A stretch of DNA of 7,141 nt from Accumulibacter sp. (GTDB taxonomy: Bacteria > Pseudomonadota > Gammaproteobacteria > Burkholderiales > Rhodocyclaceae): the NCBI GenBank assembly GCA_031284185.1, contig JAITAJ010000120.1, forward strand, positions 1-7,141, read 5' to 3'. A program made the position numbers and the translations under genes. This document shows positions 1 to 4,947 of this stretch, piece after piece; position 1 is the first letter of the stretch, and each line of letters starts with the position of its first letter. Below the pieces are notes generated by a model, which ran no database searches, had not been told where the DNA came from, and worked only from the letters and a program-made list of their open reading frames with translations.

Positions 1-1
1 A

Positions 2-334
2 GAGCCTGATTTCGCGCCGCTCGATCCAGAAGAACCCACCGACACGCTGGCCGCGCCGATGGGTGTCGAAGAGCCTGATTTCGCGCCGACCCGTCCAGAA
101 GAACCCGCCGACGTGCTGGCCGCGCCGATGGGTGTCGAGGAGCCTGATTTCGCGCCGACCCGTCCGGAGGAACCCGCCGACGCGCTGGCCACGCCGATGG
201 ATGCCGAGGAGCCTGATTCCGCGCCGACCCGTCCAGAAGAACCCGCCGACGCGCTGGCCGCGCCGATGGACGCCGAGGAACCCGGCTCCGCGCCGCCTGG
301 TACGGAAGAAATCGTCGGCGCTTCGACCGTGCCG
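2..334 (+). repeat. 69-bp in-frame tandem repeat encoding a 23-residue Pro/Glu-rich linker
   Basis: Four 69-bp units lie at 59-127, 128-196, 197-265 and 266-334, preceded by a partial unit at 2-58 that runs off the left edge. The unit encodes a 23-residue acidic proline-rich segment of the type MGVEEPDFAPTRPEEPADAL followed by AAP. Units 1-3 differ at only a few bases. Unit 4 has diverged strongly, and the partial unit 0 carries LDPEEPTDT where the others have TRPEEPAD. The length is a multiple of three, so copy-number change keeps the frame. It is probably a flexible spacer between phosphotransfer domains. Confidence 0.92.
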
Positions 335-3300
335 GCGGATGTCGGGGAACCGCCGCTCATCATGGAGGAACCCTCATCCGCCGAGGCCGTCCCGACGCTT
401 CCGGCCACCGGAGGCGTCGAGCCGGCGCGAAACGATGCCGACGTCGAGCCTGGAACGCCTCGGCAGCGCATCAGCATTTCACCGGCGCTCTTCTCGATAT
501 TTCTGGAAGAGGCCGAGACGTATCTGTACACCCTGCGCCAAGAATTGCCGGCGCTCGAAAGCGAGGACGCGCAACCCACGCCGGAGGGCATGTATCGCGC
601 GGCGCATACCCTGGCGGGCATTTCGGCCACGGTCGGCCTGCTCCCCGTCAGCCAGTTGGGACACGCGCTGGAGTACGCGCTGCAACGGCGCGATCGCTCC
701 CGGCACCCCGGCAGCGCGCAAGCCCTCGGCGTGATTCGCCGGGCCGTCAGCGAACTGGAGTGGATGTTCGCGGCATTGTTCGATCGGCAGCGTGTGGAAA
801 TTTCTTCCGGCCTGATCGAAGAACTCGATGAACTCTACCCGGTGATCGCCGTCGCCGAGACGCCGCCGCGCGGCGACGATGCGACGGACGAATCCCTCCC
901 GCCGGGCGCCGCGGAGGAAGTCGCCGGAGAAGCCGCGCCGGAAGCGCCGGACGAGTCGCCGGAAGAAGCGCCGGAAGAAGCGCGGGACGCGGCGTTCGAG
1001 CAAAAGGCGCCCCCCGTTCCCGTTTTGTCCACGATGGCGCCGGTCTCCGACGAAATCGACGCGCAGTTGCTGCCCATTTTCCTGGAAGAAGCCGCCGAGC
1101 TGACACAGGCGATCGCCGAGCAGATCAGAGCCTGGCGGGCCAGCGCCGACGATGGGGAAACGGTGCGCGTCCTCGCCCGGCAGTTGCATACGCTGAAAGG
1201 AAGCGCCCGCATGGCGGGGGTCATGACGCTGGGCGAAGTCACCCACGCGCTGGAAGCCCGCGTCGACCAGGCAAGCCGCGCCCCTGCCGTCTCGGAGGAA
1301 CTCATCGACGGAATCGAGAGCGATTTTGAATCGATCCGGCAGATCATCGAACACCTGCAAGGCGGCGAGACGGTGGAAACCGGCGATGGCGCGCCGGACG
1401 CGCCAGACGCCGCCGCGCCGGCCGAATCGGACGCTTCCGGACAGGCGGCGGCGCAAGAGCGCGACGGCCGTTGGCGTCCGGCCGAAGCCGAGACTGAGGG
1501 AGAAACGGCGCAGTCGCAAGCGACGCTGCGTGTGCGGGCCAGTGTCGTCGACCGCCTGGTCAATGAAGCGGGCGAGCTGTCCATCGTCCGTTCACGCATC
1601 GAAGGCGAGATGCGCGACATGAAAGTCTCCCTGCTGGATCTGACGGAGAACGTCATCCGTCTGCGCCGGCAACTGCGCGAAATCGAGATTCAGGCCGAAT
1701 TGCAGATACAGTCGCGCGCCGTGGCGATGGCCGACGAAAAACACGCCGAGTTCGACCCGCTCGAATTCGATCGGTTCACGCGCTTCCAGGAATTGACGCG
1801 GATGATGGCCGAATCGGTCAACGACGTGACCACCGTGCAGCAGCATCTGCTCAAGAACCTGGATGACGCCAATGCCGCGATCATTGCGCAGGCCCGCCAG
1901 AATCGGGAAGTGCAGCAGGAACTCATGTCGATGCGCATGATGCCCTTCCACAGTCTGACCGACCGTCTGTACCGCGTGGTCCGGCAGGCGTCGAAAGACC
2001 TCGACAAGCGCGCCAACCTGGAAATCAAGGGCGGGCAGATCGAATTGGATCGCAGCGTTCTCGACAAGATCGCCGCGCCGCTGGAGCACATGTTGCGCAA
2101 TGCCGTCGCGCACGGAATCGAGAAACGCGCGGAGCGCGTTGCCCGCGGCAAGCCGGAAATCGGCGAAATCCTGTTGTCGTTGAAGCAGGAAGGCAACGAA
2201 ATCGCCCTGGTTCTGTCGGATGACGGAGCCGGCCTGGATTACGCGCGCATCCGCGAACGCGCCGTGGCCGCCGGTTTGCTCGGAGCGGACGAGGTCGCCG
2301 ACGAGGCGCGTCTGGCCGGATTCATCTTCGCGCCGGGATTTTCCACCGCCGAGGCGCTTTCGCAGACCGCGGGCCGGGGAGTCGGGATGGACGTGGTAAG
2401 GACCGAGATCGCCAGTCTGGGCGGGCGCGTCGAAGTCGAATCCAGAGCCGGGCAGGGTTCGGAATTCCATCTGATCCTTCCGCTGACCCTCGTGGTAACC
2501 AAGGCGCTGCTGATCCGCGCCGGCAGCAAGACCTTCGCCGTTCCATCGTCGATGATCGAGCAGGTACTCGATCTCAAGGAAGCGGATCTGAACCGGATTC
2601 GGGAGGCCGGTCATGCCGAATGGCAGTCTCATCGTTACCCGTTCAGCTATCTGCCGCGGCTTCTGGGCGACGGGTCGACATCGCCCGAAAGGCACCGGCG
2701 ATACTGGGTTCTCCTGTTGCGCAGCGGCGCGCGGCGGACAGCGATCCAGGTCGATGAATTGCGCGGCAATCAGGAAATCGTCGTCAAGAACATCGGAGCG
2801 CAGCTAGCCCGGGTCGTCGGCGTGGATGGCGCAACCGTGCTGGGCAACGGGCAGGTCGTGCTGATCCTGAACCCGGTGGCGCTGAGCGCGCGCGCGCCGG
2901 TGGAAGTCTCCGCGCGTCCGGACGAAAAAGCCGACGAATCGGCGCGGGTCGTCCCTCCCACGGTCATGGTCGTCGACGATTCGCTGACCGTGCGCAAGAT
3001 TACCGGGCTCCTGTTGACCCGGGAAGGATACCAAGTGATTCTGGCCAAGGACGGGATCGACGCGCTCGAAACACTGCTCGATGTCGTGCCGGACGTAATG
3101 CTGATCGACATCGAAATGCCGCGCATGGATGGTTTTGAACTGACGCGCAACATCCGTGCCGACGCGCGCCTGAAGCATGTGCCGATCATCATGATCACCT
3201 CGCGCACGGCGGAAAAGCACCGCAACTATGCCTTCGAGATCGGCGTCAATCACTATCTCGGCAAACCCTATCAGGAAGAGGAAATACTGCGCCTGATCGC

Positions 3301-3358
3301 CGGGTGGGTCAGGCGGCAGAAGACAGAGGACAGAGGACAGAAGACAGAGGACAGATGA
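2..3358 (+). CDS. pilL: PilL/ChpA-type hybrid chemosensory histidine kinase, 5' end outside window
   Basis: Histidine kinase with a fused receiver, of the class that controls type IV pilus twitching (also called ChpA). It passes phosphate from HPt histidines to response regulators at the cytoplasmic face of the membrane. The frame is open from base 2, so the ATG at 59 is internal to a repeat and the true start lies upstream. Residues below are counted from that ATG. Pro/Glu-rich repeats cover about 1-92. HPt1 is about 139-243 with H183 in HTLAG, and HPt2 about 331-435 with H377 in HTLKG. Dimerization and P3-like region is about 489-640, including the DPLEFDRFTRFQEL segment typical of this family. 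The ATPase has an N box (HMLRNAVAHGIE, 677-688), DDGAGL (721) and GRGVGMD (772). A CheW-like domain spans about 811-945. The receiver (968-1085) has D973/D974, phospho-acceptor D1017, T1047 and K1069. Family members often carry more HPt domains, presumably upstream. The last 13 residues, QKTEDRGQKTEDR, are read from an intergenic-type repeat. Domain calls are firm; assignment to pili is by family resemblance. Confidence 0.9.
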   Translation, partial: EPDFAPLDPEEPTDTLAAPMGVEEPDFAPTRPEEPADVLAAPMGVEEPDFAPTRPEEPADALATPMDAEEPDSAPTRPEEPADALAAPMDAEEPGSAPPGTEEIVGASTVPADVGEPPLIMEEPSSAEAVPTLPATGGVEPARNDADVEPGTPRQRISISPALFSIFLEEAETYLYTLRQELPALESEDAQPTPEGMYRAAHTLAGISATVGLLPVSQLGHALEYALQRRDRSRHPGSAQALGVIRRAVSELEWMFAALFDRQRVEISSGLIEELDELYPVIAVAETPPRGDDATDESLPPGAAEEVAGEAAPEAPDESPEEAPEEARDAAFEQKAPPVPVLSTMAPVSDEIDAQLLPIFLEEAAELTQAIAEQIRAWRASADDGETVRVLARQLHTLKGSARMAGVMTLGEVTHALEARVDQASRAPAVSEELIDGIESDFESIRQIIEHLQGGETVETGDGAPDAPDAAAPAESDASGQAAAQERDGRWRPAEAETEGETAQSQATLRVRASVVDRLVNEAGELSIVRSRIEGEMRDMKVSLLDLTENVIRLRRQLREIEIQAELQIQSRAVAMADEKHAEFDPLEFDRFTRFQELTRMMAESVNDVTTVQQHLLKNLDDANAAIIAQARQNREVQQELMSMRMMPFHSLTDRLYRVVRQASKDLDKRANLEIKGGQIELDRSVLDKIAAPLEHMLRNAVAHGIEKRAERVARGKPEIGEILLSLKQEGNEIALVLSDDGAGLDYARIRERAVAAGLLGADEVADEARLAGFIFAPGFSTAEALSQTAGRGVGMDVVRTEIASLGGRVEVESRAGQGSEFHLILPLTLVVTKALLIRAGSKTFAVPSSMIEQVLDLKEADLNRIREAGHAEWQSHRYPFSYLPRLLGDGSTSPERHRRYWVLLLRSGARRTAIQVDELRGNQEIVVKNIGAQLARVVGVDGATVLGNGQVVLILNPVALSARAPVEVSARPDEKADESARVVPPTVMVVDDSLTVRKITGLLLTREGYQVILAKDGIDALETLLDVVPDVMLIDIEMPRMDGFELTRNIRADARLKHVPIIMITSRTAEKHRNYAFEIGVNHYLGKPYQEEEILRLIAGWVRRQKTEDRGQKTEDR

Positions 3359-3372
3359 CAGAAGACAGAAGA
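3317..3372 (+). repeat. 7-bp tandem array (CAGARGA), eight units, overlapping the kinase stop codon
   Basis: Eight consecutive heptamers start at 3317: cagaaga, cagagga, cagagga, cagaaga, cagagga, cagatga, cagaaga, cagaaga. The sixth unit carries a G to T change (cagaTga) that supplies the TGA stop of the kinase gene at 3356-3358. Because seven is not a multiple of three, the array reads as QKTEDRG-type peptide in whichever frame enters it. The same heptamer appears inverted at 3431-3446 and in other forms at the right edge of the window. Confidence 0.93.
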
Positions 3373-3381
3373 CAGACCCGC

Positions 3382-3428
3382 TTGGGCGCTTCGCGCCGAG
3401 TGAGAACGAAAAACCGAGCGCTCGGTTT
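3382..3428 (-). repeat. Core of a dispersed repeat element, reverse orientation
   Basis: Read on the minus strand, this segment gives a hairpin (AAACCGAGCGCTCGGTTT), then TTCGTTCT, then CGGCGCGAAGCGC. The same order, with close sequence match, occurs on the plus strand in each 86-bp unit at the right edge (CGGTTTTTCGTTCT, then CGGCGCGAGGCGC). Both sites are flanked by GACAGA-type short repeats. It is therefore one repeat family present twice in the window in opposite orientation. No coding capacity or transposase is visible, so a non-autonomous or REP-like element is the best description. Confidence 0.8.
3411..3428. terminator. Perfect 18-bp palindrome, possible bidirectional terminator
   Basis: AAACCGAGCGCTCGGTTT is a perfect palindrome that can form at least a seven-pair stem over a four-base loop. 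On the minus strand it is followed by further Ts (CGGTTTTTCG). On the plus strand the stem ends in TTT and runs into TCTCTG. It lies 52 bases after the kinase stop, where a terminator would be expected. The T-tract is better on the minus strand, so function as a plus-strand terminator is uncertain. Confidence 0.5.
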
Positions 3429-3453
3429 CTCTGTCTTCTGTCCTCTCCAATCG

Positions 3454-3501
3454 CTGTCCTCTGAACCCTGTCCTCTGAACCCTGTCCTCTGAACCCTGTC
3501 C
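3454..3501 (+). repeat. 14-bp tandem repeat, three full units plus a partial
   Basis: The unit CTGTCCTCTGAACC occurs at 3454-3467, 3468-3481 and 3482-3495, followed by a partial CTGTCC at 3496-3501. It is twice seven bases long and contains the reverse complement of the GAGGACAG heptamer motif, so it looks like a higher-order derivative of the same short repeat. It ends 14 bases before the putative uppP -10 box. Confidence 0.93.
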
Positions 3502-3515
3502 CCGAAACTCTGGGC

Positions 3516-3521
3516 TAGAAT
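3516..3521 (+). promoter_or_regulatory. Possible -10 box for uppP
   Basis: TAGAAT matches the sigma-70 -10 consensus at five of six positions and lies 24 bases before the uppP GTG. No convincing -35 hexamer is present at 16-18 bases upstream; that position falls in the end of the 14-bp repeat array. A weak promoter, or one needing an activator, is possible. Read-through from the kinase gene is the alternative. Confidence 0.35.
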
Positions 3522-3534
3522 CACGCTATTTTTC

Positions 3535-3538
3535 AGGA
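3535..3538 (+). promoter_or_regulatory. Ribosome binding site of uppP
   Basis: AGGA lies seven bases upstream of the GTG at 3546 and supports that start. An ATG at 3538-3540 is in a different frame, and the first in-frame residues after the GTG (DVPLLFKALILG) match the usual beginning of the UppP family. Confidence 0.65.
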
Positions 3539-3545
3539 TGAACCC

Positions 3546-4373
3546 GTGGATGTCCCGCTTCTGTTCAAGGCGCTGATTCTCGGCGTCGTCGAGGGCTTGA
3601 CCGAATTCCTGCCGATTTCCTCGACCGGCCACTTGATTCTCGCCGGCGATCTGCTCGATTTCAACGACGATCGCGGCAAGCTGTTCGAGATCGTCATTCA
3701 GTCGGGCGCCATCCTGGCAGTGGTCTGGGAGTACCGCGCGCGCATCCTCGGCGTCGCGCGCGGGTTGGGCCGCGAACGGTTGGCGAATCGGCTCGCGCTC
3801 AATCTGCTCATCGCCTTCCTGCCCTTGGCCATCCTCGGACTGCTGTTCAAGAAGACGATCGAGGCGCACCTGTTTCAGCCGCTGCCGGTGGCGCTGGCGT
3901 TCATCGCCGGGGCCGCGGTCATTCTGTGGGCCGAGCGGCGCGAACACGCGATCCGGGTGCCGTCGGTCGATGACATGTCGCCGCTCGACGCATTGAAACT
4001 CGGACTGGCACAGGCATTGGCGCTGATTCCCGGCACGTCGCGCTCGGGGGCGACGATCATCGGCGGCCTGCTGTTCGGGCTGTCGCGGCGGGCGGCGACG
4101 GAGTTCTCCTTCTTTCTGGCCATTCCGACCCTGATCGCGGCGACGATCTATCAGCTTTACAAGGAACGCGCCCTGCTTTCCGCCGACGACCTCGGCATGT
4201 GGATGACCGGCTTCGCCGCCGCCTTCGCGTCCGCCTTCCTGTGCGTGCGCTGGCTGCTGCGCTTCATTTCCAGCCACGACTTCACGCCGTTCGCCTGGTA
4301 TCGCGCCGCTTTCGGCATCGTGATCCTGATCACCTGGCATCAGGGCGGGGTCGAGTGGACGGTCTCGCCATGA
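3546..4373 (+). CDS. uppP: Undecaprenyl-diphosphate phosphatase
   Basis: Integral inner-membrane enzyme (UppP/BacA family) that removes one phosphate from undecaprenyl diphosphate. This regenerates the lipid carrier used for peptidoglycan and other envelope polymers, and overexpression is known to confer bacitracin resistance. The 275 residues match the usual family length. The first signature is residues 16-29 (EGLTEFLPISSTGH), with the conserved E16, E20, S26 and H29. The second is PGTSRSG at 162-168, containing the conserved arginine. Several hydrophobic stretches fit a polytopic membrane protein, for example about 83-101, 114-128, 186-203, 220-236 and 253-264. The start is GTG, supported by AGGA seven bases upstream and by family alignment. 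The stop overlaps the next gene by four bases (ATGA), so translational coupling with yqiA is likely. No key residue is missing. The repeat cluster directly upstream may affect its expression. Confidence 0.96.
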   Translation: MDVPLLFKALILGVVEGLTEFLPISSTGHLILAGDLLDFNDDRGKLFEIVIQSGAILAVVWEYRARILGVARGLGRERLANRLALNLLIAFLPLAILGLLFKKTIEAHLFQPLPVALAFIAGAAVILWAERREHAIRVPSVDDMSPLDALKLGLAQALALIPGTSRSGATIIGGLLFGLSRRAATEFSFFLAIPTLIAATIYQLYKERALLSADDLGMWMTGFAAAFASAFLCVRWLLRFISSHDFTPFAWYRAAFGIVILITWHQGGVEWTVSP

Positions 4374-4939
4374 GCGCCGGCATCCTCTACCTGCACGGCT
4401 TCTCTTCCTCGCCGGCGTCGTGGAAGGCGCGTCTGCTCGCCGACGCGCTGTCGGCGCGCGGGCTGGGCGACCGCCTGTTCTGCCCCTTCCTGTCGCACGT
4501 GCCGGACGAGGCGATCGGACAGGCCGAAGCGATCATCGGCGGACACGACGGCCCGCTGACCGTGGCCGGCAGTTCGCTGGGCGGCTTTTACGCGACCTGG
4601 CTGGCCGAAAAATACGGCCTCGCCGCCGCGCTGATCAATCCGGCGGTGACGGCGCCGGTCTCGCTGGAGAAATATCTCGGCACGCAAACCAATCTGCACA
4701 CGCGCGAGGCGTTCGAGTTCACCCCCGCGCACCTCGCCCAGTTGCGCGCGCTCGAAGTTCTCCGGGTAACGCCGTCGCGCTACCTGCTGATGGTGGAAAC
4801 CGGCGACGAAGTGCTCGATTACCGCCAGGCCGTCGCGCGCTATGCCGGCTGCCGCCGGATCGTGCTTCCGGGCGGCGATCACAGCTTCACGCGCTTCCCC
4901 GAGTACGTTGCGCAACTCATTGAATTCTGCGGGTTATAA
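4370..4939 (+). CDS. yqiA: YqiA-family alpha/beta-hydrolase esterase
   Basis: Small cytoplasmic serine esterase of the YqiA/YcfP (UPF0227) family. The E. coli member hydrolyses short-chain esters and acyl-CoA in vitro, but its physiological role is unclear. The 189-residue length is close to the 193 of E. coli. The N-terminus SAGILYLHGFSSSPASWKA matches the family start. The nucleophile motif is GSSLGG with S69, followed by the family-specific FYATWLAE. TGDEVLDYRQAV (144-155) carries the likely catalytic acid, and GGDHSF (168-173) the catalytic H171. The frame is open further upstream, to an ATG at 4199. That extension lies inside uppP and encodes an arginine-rich sequence unlike the family, so the ATG at 4370 in the ATGA overlap is chosen. 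The overlap suggests translation is coupled to uppP, although no functional link between the two is known to me. Confidence 0.94.
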   Translation: MSAGILYLHGFSSSPASWKARLLADALSARGLGDRLFCPFLSHVPDEAIGQAEAIIGGHDGPLTVAGSSLGGFYATWLAEKYGLAAALINPAVTAPVSLEKYLGTQTNLHTREAFEFTPAHLAQLRALEVLRVTPSRYLLMVETGDEVLDYRQAVARYAGCRRIVLPGGDHSFTRFPEYVAQLIEFCGL

Positions 4940-4940
4940 T
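4935..4940 (+). promoter_or_regulatory. Consensus -10 box overlapping the yqiA stop, eight bases from the RNB start
   Basis: TATAAT is an exact sigma-70 -10 consensus. It overlaps the TAA stop of yqiA (4937-4939). Its 3' end is seven bases before the ATG at 4948, so transcription from it would start at or beside the A of the start codon. No good -35 is at standard spacing: TTGCGC at 4908-4913 is 21 bases away. It may be a real internal promoter giving a leaderless transcript, or a chance match. Confidence 0.4.
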
Positions 4941-4947
4941 TCGAGCG

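Larger units (their letters stand above)
3332..3446. repeat. 16-bp perfect inverted repeat flanking the palindromic core
   Basis: The 16 bases at 3332-3347 (AGAGGACAGAAGACAG) are the exact reverse complement of 3431-3446. The 83 bases between them contain the reverse-oriented core element and its central palindrome. The heptamer arrays therefore point towards each other here, whereas at the right edge of the window they flank the core as direct repeats. Confidence 0.9.

Noticed and set aside
59..61. ATG as the true start of the kinase
   Set aside because: The same ATG recurs in every 69-bp unit, and the frame stays open to the window edge with the same repeat upstream, so the gene begins outside.
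63..734. Open frame in another plus-strand frame across the 69-bp repeats
   Set aside because: Its product is arginine/proline-rich, and it overlaps a frame that encodes a clear kinase.
479..1519. Long open frame on the minus strand (346 codons)
   Set aside because: It lies antisense to the kinase, is arginine-rich with no recognisable domain, and is the usual by-product of high-GC codon bias. The same applies to minus-strand frames at 1592-2695 and 5443-6696.
3317..3501. Insertion sequence or transposon remnant
   Set aside because: There is no transposase fragment, no clear terminal repeats and no target duplication. Short tandem arrays and a hairpin core fit a non-coding dispersed repeat better.
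3309..4340. Minus-strand open frame spanning the repeat cluster and uppP
   Set aside because: Its sequence is the antisense of uppP followed by translated repeats (LSSVLCPLSS type), with no independent domain.
4199..4369. N-terminal extension of yqiA from an upstream ATG
   Set aside because: The extra 57 residues are an out-of-frame reading of uppP and are absent from the YqiA family. The ATG at 4370 fits the family and the ATGA overlap.
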